Source: AP-15 sp963747735 (GTDB lineage: Bacteria > Pseudomonadota > Alphaproteobacteria > ATCC43930 > CGMCC-115725). Taken from it: 64,000 nt of DNA. The position numbers and the translations under genes were made by a program. A model generated the notes under the pieces. That model searched no databases. It saw nothing but the letters and a program-made list of their open reading frames with translations, and was not told the origin of the DNA. The stretch covers positions 62,001 to 126,000 of the forward strand of contig CAVVGE010000008.1 in NCBI GenBank assembly GCA_963747735.1, given 5' to 3'. Shown here one piece after another: positions 38,452 through 47,737 of the stretch. Each line of letters begins with the position of its first letter. Within the stretch, counting starts at the first letter, position 1.

Positions 38452-39255
38452 ATGGGCTACGGCTACGCCCGCGCCCGCGGCGGCCAGATCGAGCAGCTCG
38501 GCTTCTCGGGCTCGGGCTCGACCACGACCGTTACATCGGGTGCGACGGCCGGCACCTTCGGCACGCTCACGACGATCGGGGCGACGGGTTTTGTCTATGA
38601 CGGGCTGACCCTCAGCATCGGCTCTTCGGCTCAGCGGCGGGGTATTTGCACGGTCACTGCAAACACAGGCGGTGCTGACGTGGTGATCGCCGACAGCATC
38701 CCGTTCAATGCGATGGCGGGCGCCAACCTACTTACGTCGTACATCGATCTGCCGATCCGGGTTCCGTCTGGCGCTGTCATCAAGGCCAAGGTGGCGACCG
38801 AGACGGCGGGCAGCTCGGCGACGCGCGTCGCGATCACCGGATATCGCAGCTCGGCGCTGGCGCAGGGCTTCAGCCGCGTCGTGTCGTGCACCGATCTGAG
38901 CGGCAGCGATCCGACGAATGCGATCACGCTGAACGGAACCACCCTCACCGGCTGGGTGACGGTCAACGCATCGACGCCAGCCGACATCGGATGGCTCTGG
39001 GCGGTCCCGCTTTGCTTCAACACCTCGATGGGGTTGGGCACGACAGGTCAGGTTTATATCGAGGTCGGCTGGGGCAGCTCCGGCAACGAGCAGGCGCTGT
39101 TCCGTGTGCCCCTCGTCGCCAACGCGGACTTCGGCGGCTCGGGCATCGGCATCCCCTGCATGATCCCAGCGGGAACCCGGCTCGCCGCGCGCGCGCAGGC
39201 TTCGGGCGCCGCGACCGCGACGATAGGTGTCGTCTGCTACGGGGCGCAGCCCTGA
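38452..39255 (+). CDS. Hypothetical phage structural protein
   Basis: A 267-residue Gly/Ser/Thr-rich, beta-prone protein (TVTSGATAGTFGTLTTIGAT, VYIEVGWGSSGNEQALFRVP, GIPCMIPAGTRLAARAQAS). The ATG follows one base after the preceding stop. The sequence resembles surface or decoration proteins of siphophage heads; function unknown. Confidence 0.65.
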   Translation: MGYGYARARGGQIEQLGFSGSGSTTTVTSGATAGTFGTLTTIGATGFVYDGLTLSIGSSAQRRGICTVTANTGGADVVIADSIPFNAMAGANLLTSYIDLPIRVPSGAVIKAKVATETAGSSATRVAITGYRSSALAQGFSRVVSCTDLSGSDPTNAITLNGTTLTGWVTVNASTPADIGWLWAVPLCFNTSMGLGTTGQVYIEVGWGSSGNEQALFRVPLVANADFGGSGIGIPCMIPAGTRLAARAQASGAATATIGVVCYGAQP

Positions 39256-39256
39256 G

Positions 39257-39994
39257 ATGATCTTCGGCGATGGCGGTGCGGTCGTTACCATTGAGACGAT
39301 CGAAACGGGCGAGATCGGTTCTGTTGTTGTCACCAACGCAGCTTGCTCACTAGGAAGCCTTGCGACGTGGAAGGCCGATTCCGGGACGCCATTTGGAAGC
39401 CTCGGCACGCTCATCAGGGAGCTGGCAGAGACGGCGGAAGTCCTGCCGGTAGTGCGCTGTCCCGCCGGTGCAAAGGTAGAATCGCTGCAAGCGGCGCGCC
39501 GGAATATAGGGATGCTGCCGGAATGGCAGTTGCTCGTTTACGCCGCAGGCATTGAGGCGCCGACCGAAATTCAGAGGCTAGCCCAGCGCGAATGCCGCGC
39601 GCCTGTAGAATGGCCTGGCGCCATCGCGACTGTTCGAGATGACTTTGCAGCGATCGAGTTTTTGGTGGGATCTGACGGAGTTGCCAGCGCACCCATGGTA
39701 TACCTTGCAAGTGGGATGGTCTATGCCAGACTGGCTATTACCTGGACCAGGGCTTCAGAAATCGAAGTCGCAATACCACTCGCGCCCAACGTATCTGTGC
39801 TTCGAGATCGATCTTATTTAGCCGAGTGGGCGGGGACCACGAGCACGCTCGAAGCTGCTGCTGGTACGATAGCTTGGATCGAGTGGATGGAAAATCTGCC
39901 GCGGCCCTTATCGGTTGACCGGCTCCTGCGTTCCCCGGGGCAGCTCCGGCTTCTTGGAAGGGTTGGTCGTGTGCGGGTGATAAAGGGAATTTGA
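39257..39994 (+). CDS. Hypothetical phage protein
   Basis: A 245-residue protein that starts MIFGDGGAVVTIETIETGEI immediately after the previous stop. Base composition is somewhat less GC-rich than its neighbours between about 39300 and 39850, hinting at a different origin. No motif recognised. It may be a receptor-binding or decoration protein by position. Confidence 0.6.
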   Translation: MIFGDGGAVVTIETIETGEIGSVVVTNAACSLGSLATWKADSGTPFGSLGTLIRELAETAEVLPVVRCPAGAKVESLQAARRNIGMLPEWQLLVYAAGIEAPTEIQRLAQRECRAPVEWPGAIATVRDDFAAIEFLVGSDGVASAPMVYLASGMVYARLAITWTRASEIEVAIPLAPNVSVLRDRSYLAEWAGTTSTLEAAAGTIAWIEWMENLPRPLSVDRLLRSPGQLRLLGRVGRVRVIKGI

Positions 39995-39995
39995 A

Positions 39996-40367
39996 ATGCG
40001 CTTGCCCACTGCGTTCGACCCGATCGAAATTGGCGAGATCGACAATTTTGCATTCGATTTCACCGCCGACATCGGAGCGGCGACGCTGGTGTCGTCCGCC
40101 TGGACTTGTGCGCTGGCTCCATACCAGACCGGGATGGATCCGAGCCCGCAATCGCGGATCATCGCGACTGAGATCGCTACTGCGATCCAAACGCGTGATC
40201 CGCTTTCAGGTGCGTTGCAAACCCGCGCCGGATCCTTTTCGATCGCCTCGGTCGGGGGCATGCCAGCGTCCGCTTTGGGCGCGACCTACGTGCTCGAAGC
40301 CACCGTCACATTGAACGACGGGCGTATTCTGAGCCTCAATTCGACGGTGCTCTGCACGGGCCCATAG
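39996..40367 (+). CDS. Hypothetical phage protein
   Basis: A 123-residue protein (FDPIEIGEIDNFAFDFTADI, YVLEATVTLNDGRILSLNS). Its ATG is one base after the previous stop. The C-terminal part resembles small head proteins that carry a beta-sandwich. Family not assigned. Confidence 0.6.
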   Translation: MRLPTAFDPIEIGEIDNFAFDFTADIGAATLVSSAWTCALAPYQTGMDPSPQSRIIATEIATAIQTRDPLSGALQTRAGSFSIASVGGMPASALGATYVLEATVTLNDGRILSLNSTVLCTGP

Positions 40368-40413
40368 CTGCCGTCGCTGCTACTCCACCGAGCAACCCAT
40401 CGGAAATCCAAAC

Positions 40414-42555
40414 ATGAAATTTTATTTTCCGATCGCCAAAGTCGATGCCGAACGTCATGAAGTCTGGGGTTACGCCTCTACCGAGGCGCGCGACGACCAA
40501 GGCGAGATCGTAAAGCGCGACGCGCTGATCGCAGCGCTGGGCGACTATATGAAATTCGCCAACATCCGTGAAATGCACCAGCTTTCGGCAGTCGGCGTGG
40601 CCAAGGAGGCCGGCGTCGATGACAAGGGTCTCTATGTCGGCGCCCGGATCGTCGATGACCAAGCCTGGCTCAAGGTGGTCGAGGGCGTCTACAAGGGATA
40701 TTCGATCGGCGGCCGAGTGACCCGGCGCGACCCGGCCGACCATAAAACCGTCACCGGCCTCATCCTCGACGAGATCTCGCTGGTCGACCGTCCCGCTAAT
40801 CCGGAAGCCGTGTTCGACTATTGGAAAGCCGCAGGAGGCGCTGCGATGTCCGAAACGCGGTTCAACCCGCCCTTGCAGATTTGGGCTTGCAGCGTGCCGG
40901 AGCATCGGCACTTGGTGAAAGCCGACGCGCTCAGATGCCTTGAATGGGCCGCGCAGGGCGCTGCGACTAGTGGAGCCGGCTTGATCGCTGCGGCAAAAAG
41001 GTCGCTGACCGCGGCTGAGGAAGCAGTTGTCGCATCGGCGGGCAAAAATCGGGACGAGCCTTATGGCAGGGTCGAATATGCCGACCCCGGTTATCAATCG
41101 GACGGCAAGAAGCGCTATCCGATCGATACCCAGCGGCACATCCGCGCGGCTTGGAACTTTATCAACCGGCCGACGAACGCCAAGCGCTATACGGCGGCGC
41201 AGCTTGGCCAGATCAAGACCAGGATCATTACCGCCTGGAAGCAAGAAATCGATCGCAGCGGACCGCCATCTGCAGATGGCGATGGCCAATCACAAAAAGC
41301 TTTGACAAGCTCGTTGCTGCTCAAGGCGCTGGCGGATGTCGGCCGTGTTGCCGGGGTTATCCTCGATCTCGACTGGCTCGCCGAGACGCTCACGGTCGAG
41401 GCGGCGATGGAAGGCGATGACTCGCAGCAGCCGATGCGGTTGCGCGAGATTGTCACCGAGCTCTGCGGTTTCCTAAATGCACTCGTCGCCGAGGAGACGA
41501 GCGAGCTCCTGGACGACGCGGAGGAAGCCGGCGAGTCGATGGAACCGGTCGCGTTCGAGATGCTCTGCACGGCTGCGGGCGCATCCGGCGCAGCACTCGT
41601 CGCCGATCTTTGCAAAGGTAAAGGACCGAGAATGCAGAAATTCGCCGAGGCGCTTTTTGCCAAACCCCCGGCTCTGGCGAAGGGCGGAGCGAAGCACTCG
41701 CAGACCGACCAGGCGCTGCTGGATCTTGCCTGTCAGGCCGCCGACCGATGCGTAAAAATGTCGGGGCTCACGGCACACGAACGTGAGCACATGAGCGCGG
41801 CCTCCACCGCCTTAAAAGCCGCCGGCGCCGGACCTAGCGAGGAATCGACTGTCGATACGGCCGGCAGCCCCGAGGTTCGTCCGCCTATGCCGCACCCGCC
41901 GGCCCCTGAATTCCATCCCGGCGAGAACGCCACGGTAGACAGCTCAAAATCGGTTCTCGACATGATCGCCGAAGCGCTCGGCAAACGTGGCAAGGGGCAC
42001 CAAGCGTTGATGGACGTCGCGCATGACTGTGTCGCCAAGCTCACCGATGGCGGGTGCTGTGCAACGACCAAGGCGGGTGCCCGTCATTCCCGAGAGACGA
42101 TGGGCCATCTCACCGCAGCGCACGACCACCTGGTCGCTGCCGGCGCCGAATGCGATGCTGTCGGGGGAGCTGAGGAAGAGGCTCAGGGGACGCGGTTCGA
42201 GGTTGGCAAAACAGCACGCTCGGGAAATTTGATAAAAGCTTTGGCCGAGGAACGCACCGAGAAGGCCGCGCTGATGAAAGCGCTGGCCGATATCATGCCG
42301 CGCCTCGACCAGCTGCGGCAACGGGTCGAGGACATCGCTCGAACCCCTCTGCCGCCGGCGACACTCGCCAAAGGTGCCGCGCTTTCAAAACAGCAAGACA
42401 ACGGCGGCGAGGTATTGCTCTCCGACGAAGAGCTGGCCGCCGCTTTCGCGCGAATGAGCAACGAGGAACAGACATTGGCGCTGATCAAGGCCAGTCGCGC
42501 GCGGCCCATCATGCCCCCCGGCTTTGCCGGCGCAAAGGAATTGCGCGGCGGGTGA
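40414..42555 (+). CDS. Prohead protease fused to DUF6582 and scaffold-like region
   Basis: A 713-residue protein. Residues 1-140 form a prohead serine protease (XkdF/U35-like) with likely catalytic His55 in REMHQL and Ser97 in KGYSIGG, and the closing DEISLVDRPANP. Residues about 205-265 match DUF6582 (EPYGRVEYADPGYQ, DTQRHIRAAWNFIN). The remainder is Ala/Glu-rich and helical, ending in a scaffold-like coiled coil. The protease would cut the scaffold during head maturation. RcGTA gene 4 is the positional counterpart. Confidence 0.8.
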   Translation: MKFYFPIAKVDAERHEVWGYASTEARDDQGEIVKRDALIAALGDYMKFANIREMHQLSAVGVAKEAGVDDKGLYVGARIVDDQAWLKVVEGVYKGYSIGGRVTRRDPADHKTVTGLILDEISLVDRPANPEAVFDYWKAAGGAAMSETRFNPPLQIWACSVPEHRHLVKADALRCLEWAAQGAATSGAGLIAAAKRSLTAAEEAVVASAGKNRDEPYGRVEYADPGYQSDGKKRYPIDTQRHIRAAWNFINRPTNAKRYTAAQLGQIKTRIITAWKQEIDRSGPPSADGDGQSQKALTSSLLLKALADVGRVAGVILDLDWLAETLTVEAAMEGDDSQQPMRLREIVTELCGFLNALVAEETSELLDDAEEAGESMEPVAFEMLCTAAGASGAALVADLCKGKGPRMQKFAEALFAKPPALAKGGAKHSQTDQALLDLACQAADRCVKMSGLTAHEREHMSAASTALKAAGAGPSEESTVDTAGSPEVRPPMPHPPAPEFHPGENATVDSSKSVLDMIAEALGKRGKGHQALMDVAHDCVAKLTDGGCCATTKAGARHSRETMGHLTAAHDHLVAAGAECDAVGGAEEEAQGTRFEVGKTARSGNLIKALAEERTEKAALMKALADIMPRLDQLRQRVEDIARTPLPPATLAKGAALSKQQDNGGEVLLSDEELAAAFARMSNEEQTLALIKASRARPIMPPGFAGAKELRGG

Positions 42556-42620
42556 TATAGCCCGATCCAGCACCGTACGGTTCCAAAGCATCGCTCGCTT
42601 CACCTCGGAACCACACTCAG

Positions 42621-42645
42621 ACCCGCCTCAGGCGGGTTTTTCTTT
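42621..42645 (+). terminator. Intrinsic terminator ahead of the capsid gene
   Basis: ACCCGCC-TCA-GGCGGGT followed by TTTTCTTT. It is a compact stem of 7 bp with a T-rich tail, in the 115-base gap between protease and major capsid genes. It would reduce upstream transcription, unless capsid mRNA starts or is processed nearby. No clear promoter was found in the gap. Confidence 0.7.
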
Positions 42646-42670
42646 GCCCCCCTTTCGGGAGGACCACCCT

Positions 42671-44170
42671 ATGAATGGAATCACTCAGGAAACGCTGACA
42701 CTGATCAGGCAGGCCCGGGCTCACCCGGACCAGGCTCTGGCCAAAGCGATTTCGACGGCGACGGGCCTCTTGGCATTCGACCTGCAGGCACCGGCCAAGA
42801 ACCTCTATCCCTTTGTAACCCCGATCCGCAACGTGATGCCGCGGGTCAGCGGCGGCACCGGCACCGCGACCAATTGGCGCCAGGTCAACGCGATCATCGG
42901 CTCCGGCTTCGACGCGATGGGCTGGGTCCCCGAAGGCCAACGCTCGGGTCAGATGTCCTATTCGACCTCGACCAAATCGGCGACGTTCGTGACCATCGGC
43001 GAAGAGGATGCGGCAACCTTCGAAGCGATCTCGGCCGGCCGACAGTTCGAGGACATCCAGGATCGGATGACCTTTCGCCTCTTGCAAAAGATGATGCTGA
43101 AGGAAGAGATGGCGATCCTTGCCGGCAACGCCTCGCTCTCCCTCGGCACGCCCTCAGCGCCGACGCTTTCGGCTTCGGGCGCCGGCGGCACGCTGCCGAC
43201 CGCAACCTATTTCGTCAAGGTTGTGGCCCTGACCCTCGAAGGATACCAGAACTCCAGCGTTACCAGCGGGGTTGCCACTGCCAAATTGGTCACCGGGGTC
43301 GACGGTAAAACCTTTACGCTCGCCGGCGGCTCGTCGAACATCAGTCTCGAGGCGAGCCAGGCTGTCACCCTTGGTCAGACATTGTTCTCCAGCGCCGCAC
43401 CGATCCAGGGTGCGGTGGCCTATGCCTGGTACATCTCCACCTCGACCGGAACCGAGACGCTGCAGCAGATCACGGCGCTCAACAGCGTGGCGATATCGGC
43501 GCCGCTCACGGTTGGAAACCAACCGCAAACCGCGATCACCGGCGACAATTCGGCCAATCCGAGCTTCGCCTTTGACGGCCTGCTGACCACTGCGCTCAAG
43601 CCGGGGTCGAACGCCTATGTCAGCATCATGCCGACCGGCACCGCCGGCACCGGCACCAGCCTGACAAGCTCGGGGCGCGGCTCGGTCGTCGAGATCGACA
43701 CAATGTTCCAGAACATGTGGAACAACTTCGAGCTGTCTCCGACGGTTCTCTACGTCAACTCTCAAGAGTTGAAGAACATCACTAACAAGGTGCTGTCAAA
43801 CTCGTCCGGACCGTTGCTGCGCTACGATTCTCCGGCCGATGGGAAAGATGGTGAATATCAGTTGACCGCCTCGGGCGTAGTGCAATATTACTACAATCCG
43901 TTCGCACTGAACGGCGGTTTGCGAATTCCGCTTCGAATTCATCCGCGAGTACCGCCGGGCACGATCATCGGCTGGGCCGAGAACTTGCCGCTTCAATACC
44001 AATCGAACGAGGTGCCGAACGTAGCAGAGGTCAAGACGCGGCAGGATTACTACCAGATCGACTGGCCGATCGTAACCCGCCAGCGGCAGGTCGGCGTTTA
44101 CACCGAAGAGGTGCTTGCGGTCTACGCGCCGTTTGCGATGGGTGTCATCACCAACATCGGCAACGGCTGA
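42671..44170 (+). CDS. Major capsid protein
   Basis: A 499-residue protein that follows the protease and has HK97-fold features: N-terminal arm, FVTPIRNVMPRVSGG, FVTIGEEDAATFEAISAGR, and C-terminal RLRIPLRIHP-like and YTEEVLAVYAPFAMG regions. An inserted beta domain (about residues 155-260, TYFVKVVALTLEGYQ) may sit on the shell surface. GGGAGG precedes the ATG at the right distance. Confidence 0.85.
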   Translation: MNGITQETLTLIRQARAHPDQALAKAISTATGLLAFDLQAPAKNLYPFVTPIRNVMPRVSGGTGTATNWRQVNAIIGSGFDAMGWVPEGQRSGQMSYSTSTKSATFVTIGEEDAATFEAISAGRQFEDIQDRMTFRLLQKMMLKEEMAILAGNASLSLGTPSAPTLSASGAGGTLPTATYFVKVVALTLEGYQNSSVTSGVATAKLVTGVDGKTFTLAGGSSNISLEASQAVTLGQTLFSSAAPIQGAVAYAWYISTSTGTETLQQITALNSVAISAPLTVGNQPQTAITGDNSANPSFAFDGLLTTALKPGSNAYVSIMPTGTAGTGTSLTSSGRGSVVEIDTMFQNMWNNFELSPTVLYVNSQELKNITNKVLSNSSGPLLRYDSPADGKDGEYQLTASGVVQYYYNPFALNGGLRIPLRIHPRVPPGTIIGWAENLPLQYQSNEVPNVAEVKTRQDYYQIDWPIVTRQRQVGVYTEEVLAVYAPFAMGVITNIGNG

Positions 44171-44175
44171 CCTCA

Positions 44176-44547
44176 ATGCCGGAAATGATAGCGCTGCGGG
44201 CGATGTTTGGCCAAGACGAGGCCAATCACGGCACTGCGCGCTATTGCGTCGATAGAGACGGCCTCGTGCGCGTGCCGCCCGAGGCCGCACCCTATCTCAC
44301 CCGCAACGGCGGTTTTGCCCCGGCGATTGACGTTGTTTCGGGCCCGCGAACAATCGGGTCGGTTTATGTGCATCACGACGATGCCACAGCCTGCAGCTAT
44401 CGCGGGCGGCGATATACGAGCGAAGCCAACGGCGATCTGCTGGTTCCGGCAGAAGCCGCTGCCGAGCTCGCAGCGCATGGCTTCGTCCCAGTCGAACCCA
44501 AGGTCGAGATCGACGCAGCGCAAGGCAAGGAGCGTGCGCGACGTTAA
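44176..44547 (+). CDS. Hypothetical small head protein
   Basis: A 123-residue protein (ARYCVDRDGLVRVPPEAAPY, YRGRRYTSEANGDLLVPAEA), starting five bases after the capsid stop. It is probably a head-associated accessory. The sequence shows no membrane segment or signal. Family not recognised. Confidence 0.65.
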   Translation: MPEMIALRAMFGQDEANHGTARYCVDRDGLVRVPPEAAPYLTRNGGFAPAIDVVSGPRTIGSVYVHHDDATACSYRGRRYTSEANGDLLVPAEAAAELAAHGFVPVEPKVEIDAAQGKERARR

Positions 44548-44565
44548 ATCCGTAAAGGAATAGCC

Positions 44566-45198
44566 GTGGCTTATGGTGACTTGACTACGCTCGCCGACGT
44601 CAAGGCGTGGTTGCAGACAGGTCAGAGCGCCTTTCCCGTGACAGACGATGCGCTCTTGACCCGTCTGATCACCGCGGCAAGCCAGTTCATCGAGAGCTGG
44701 CTCAACCGCCGGATCGTCCAATCCGACTATATGGAGGTGCGCGACGGAACCGGTGGCCATCGCCTGCAATTCGCGAGCTTTCCGGTTTCCTCGGTGGTCT
44801 CGCTGACAATCGACGATATCGCGATCCCACCCTGCATATCGACCAGGACCGCCGGCTATGTGTTCAGCCCGACGCAATTGGTGGTTCGTGGTTTCCGTTT
44901 TACGCAGCGTCCGCAAAACGTCGTTGTGGTCTATAGAGCCGGATTTTCGACGGCCCCGCCGGAAATCGCACAAGCCTGCATCGAGCTTGTCGCGCTGCGG
45001 TACCGGGATCGCTCTCGCATTGGCGAGGTCTCGCGAGCGCTCAGCAGCGGGGAAACCGTGGCCTATTCGCAAAAGGACATCAGCGACCCGATAAGGGCCA
45101 TGCTGCAACAATATCGCGCGGTGGCTCCGGTCACCTTTTACCCGCCAATGCCGGCCCCGACCGCCACCAACACCGCCACCATCGCCGGTGCGCTGTGA
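44566..45198 (+). CDS. Head-tail connector protein (gp6-like)
   Basis: A 210-residue connector. The N-terminal half has the HK97 gp6/YqbG pattern: LTTLADVKAWLQTG, LLTRLITAASQFIESWLNR, then PPEIAQACIELVALRYRDRSR. It forms the ring below the portal. It starts at a GTG, and the stop overlaps the next GTG. Position matches RcGTA gene 6. Confidence 0.8.
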   Translation: MAYGDLTTLADVKAWLQTGQSAFPVTDDALLTRLITAASQFIESWLNRRIVQSDYMEVRDGTGGHRLQFASFPVSSVVSLTIDDIAIPPCISTRTAGYVFSPTQLVVRGFRFTQRPQNVVVVYRAGFSTAPPEIAQACIELVALRYRDRSRIGEVSRALSSGETVAYSQKDISDPIRAMLQQYRAVAPVTFYPPMPAPTATNTATIAGAL

Positions 45199-45674
45199 TC
45201 AGCGCGCTCGTCGTCGGCGCCGATCAGGCGCTGGCGCGGATCGAAGCGATCCCTGACGCGGTCACGTCCGGCCTCGCGCGGACGATCGCCAATTTGGGCA
45301 TCGAGCTGCGCAGCCGGGTGCAGGACAAGCTCAGCGGCCCATCGCTCGAGCCGCGCAGCGGCAAGTTGCGGTCGAGCATCGATCTCGATGTCGAAGCGGC
45401 ATCGACGACGTTGACGGCCACCGTCTCGACCGATCTTGGCTACGCCCGCGCCCAGGAATTCGGGTTCGAAGGAGTGGTCAGCGTCAGGGCGAGCCTGCGG
45501 CGGATCAGGGAAGCCTTTGGCCGCCCTGTCGCCGAGAAAATCATCAATGTGCGGGCTTACCGACGCCGCCTCAATTTGCCCGCCCGGTCGTTTCTCGGCT
45601 CGGCCCTCGACGACATGACGCCCGAGATCGCCGCCGAGGTAGACGCGGCTGTGCGCAGGGCGATGTCGCCATGA
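45195..45674 (+). CDS. HK97 gp10-like tail-completion protein
   Basis: A 159-residue protein with the gp10/minor tail family layout: ARTIANLGIELRSRVQDKLS, LEPRSGKLRSSIDL, and a conserved C-terminal PARSFLGSALDDMTPEI. It starts at a GTG overlapping the previous stop by four bases, and its end overlaps the next ATG. Confidence 0.8.
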   Translation: MISALVVGADQALARIEAIPDAVTSGLARTIANLGIELRSRVQDKLSGPSLEPRSGKLRSSIDLDVEAASTTLTATVSTDLGYARAQEFGFEGVVSVRASLRRIREAFGRPVAEKIINVRAYRRRLNLPARSFLGSALDDMTPEIAAEVDAAVRRAMSP

Positions 45675-46105
45675 TCGTTCGTGAGGCGATCTACGCGGCG
45701 CTCTGGGAGCTCGGGTCGAACGCAGCGAGCTTCGCGAGCACGAACCGCCGCCTGCGCCACTGGACTGACGTGACCCCGCCCGAGCAACCGGCATTGTTTA
45801 TGAGCGAGAAGGGGGCACACGCTGCGGTCAAAGCGCTGGGCACGCCGATCGTCTGGACCCTCTATGCCGACTTCTACGTTTATGTCCATTCGAGCGATCC
45901 TTACCTGGCTCCGGCGAGCGTGCTGAACCCGCTGCTCGATGCGCTCGAAGCGGCATTGGCGGCATCGCCCGCCACCGGGGTGCAGAACCTCGGGCTGCCC
46001 ACAATGGTCAGCCACGCTTACATCTCCGGCAAAGTCGAGACCGACGAGGGCGTTCTCGGCGACCAGGCAATCGCAATCGTGCCGGTCGAGATCCTGTGCG
46101 TCTGA
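45671..46105 (+). CDS. Tail terminator-like protein
   Basis: A 144-residue protein with the alpha/beta fold expected of tail-terminator proteins: REAIYAALWELG at the N-terminus, RRLRHWTDVTPPEQPALFM, and AIAIVPVEILCV as the final strand. It caps the tail tube. The start overlaps the previous stop by four bases (ATGA). Position corresponds to RcGTA gene 8. Confidence 0.75.
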   Translation: MIVREAIYAALWELGSNAASFASTNRRLRHWTDVTPPEQPALFMSEKGAHAAVKALGTPIVWTLYADFYVYVHSSDPYLAPASVLNPLLDALEAALAASPATGVQNLGLPTMVSHAYISGKVETDEGVLGDQAIAIVPVEILCV

Positions 46106-46127
46106 AAGCGCGGAGGCAATAGCAACA

Positions 46128-46331
46128 ATGGACGACGACGAGGCGACAGCTGCCGACACGCCGATCGTGTCACCGGTTGATAGGCTCATCGAACGGTGGT
46201 GGGAAGATCATTTTCCAGGCTCGGCGGTCGCGCGCGACACCGAGGCTTGGAATATAGCCCATGCCGCCAAGGAAACCCTGAAACGGCTCCTCGCACGGGA
46301 CCAAGGCAGATTCGGAAAAGGGAGTGACTGA
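46128..46331 (+). CDS. Small hypothetical protein
   Basis: A 67-residue acidic-to-basic helical protein (PVDRLIERWWEDHFPGSAVA, HAAKETLKRLLARDQGRFG). It has GGAGG upstream of the ATG. It sits between tail terminator and tail tube; function unknown. Confidence 0.6.
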   Translation: MDDDEATAADTPIVSPVDRLIERWWEDHFPGSAVARDTEAWNIAHAAKETLKRLLARDQGRFGKGSD

Positions 46332-46332
46332 G

Positions 46333-47080
46333 ATGCAGCTCAGCTTTGGCTCGGGCGCGGTATGGGGCGAACGCACCGATGTCACCGGCTCGGGCATCGG
46401 CCCGCGTCAGTTTGGTGTGCTCCAGGACATCCAAGTCGATTTCGATTGGACCGACAAGGAGCTCTACGGCCAATTTCAATTTCCCGTGGCGATCGCCCGC
46501 GGCCAGGGCAAGATTTCGGGCAAAGCGAAATTTGCTCAAATATTGGGTTTGCTGTACTCGGACCTGTTTTTCGGCACCAGCCGCCGCCACCGGCCAATTC
46601 GCCGTCGCGCAATACGAGGCGCAGATCGTCCCGGCTTCCACCCCGTTTGCCGTCACCGTCGCCAATGCGTCGAGCTACAATGACGATCTCGGTGTCGCCT
46701 ACGCCGCGACTGGCGAACGCTTCAACCGGGTGACGACGCCGAGCTCGGCGGGTCAGTACTCGGTCAATTTCGCTACCGGGATCTACACATTTTCGGCGGC
46801 CGATGCCAATGCCGCGCTCCTGATCTCGTACAGCTATAATCTGGCAACCAGCGGCAGCAAGCTGACCCTCACCAACCAGCTGATGGGGACGACACCGACC
46901 TTCAAGGCAACATTTTACACCACGTACAGCGGAAAGGGCACCGCGCTTCGGCTCAACGCCTGCACCGCAAACAAGCTGTCGCTGCCGACCAAGATCGACG
47001 ATTGGACGATCCACGAGCTCGACTTCATGGCGTTCGCCGACGCATCGGGCACGATCGGATTTCTGAGCACCGTGGAATGA
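46333..47080 (+). CDS. Major tail protein, frameshifted
   Basis: The N-terminal 82 residues (QLSFGSGAVWGERTDVTGSG, GVLQDIQVDFDWTDKELYG) read from 46333. The rest (TGQFAVAQYEAQIVPASTPF, WTIHELDFMAFADASG) reads in the +1 frame after about 46579, where one extra base explains the break. The restored protein of about 248 residues fits a tail-tube subunit by position and by its beta-rich sequence. The stop overlaps the tail chaperone start (ATGA). Confidence 0.75.
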
Positions 47081-47717
47081 TCCCCGGCATCGTCATCGAG
47101 ATGGGCGGCCGGGACTGGACGGTGCCGCCGTTGACACTCGGCCAGCTGCGCCAGCTGATGCCTAAAGTCCGCCAGCTGAGCACCATCGGCTCGGAGATGG
47201 GCGAGGAGCAGATCGACATCTTGGTCGAGATCGTCACCGCAGCGCTGCAGCGCAACTATCCGGACACCAAGCACGAAAGCGTCGCACAATTGCTCGATCT
47301 TGGCAATGCCGGTGCGGTGCTGAATGCCGTATTGACCGGGTCGGGCCTCAGGCTGGGAGCAGGCGCGCCGGGGGAAGAGCCGGCGGTGACGAGACCGAAT
47401 GGGCCGAAATCTACGGCCTTCTCGCCACCGCCTGCGGCTACAGCTATCCCGTAATCGACGCGATGACGCTCCTCGAGGTCGAGGAGCTCACCAAGTATTG
47501 GACCGAACACCCGCCGCTCCATATCGCCGTCGCCGCGTATCTCGGCATCTGCCATCCCCACACAAAAAGCCGCCGAGCACCCGGGGCAGCGCCGACCGGC
47601 CCGCGCTCCGCCTCTCTGCTCGCTGAGCTCGGCCCGGGCTTTAGCGCCGGCGATGTTCATGCCGGATTGCCGGCGGTAGCGCTCGACGCCGCGGCGCTCC
47701 GGGCTCGGGAAAATTGA
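47077..47717 (+). CDS. Tail assembly chaperone pair made by -1 frameshift (G/GT type)
   Basis: The 0 frame (47077-47454) gives 125 residues (EMGGRDWTVPPLTLGQLRQL, MGEEQIDILVEIV) and stops at a TAA. The -1 frame is open across the end of this gene and continues to 47717 (TEWAEIYGLLATACGYSYPV, LLEVEELTKYW). This is the classical arrangement upstream of a tape measure gene. A run GGGGG at 47370-47374, with a GGG codon at 47371, is a possible slip point. The exact slippery site is not certain. Confidence 0.65.
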
Positions 47718-47737
47718 GAAATCTCTGAGGTTGTCGA

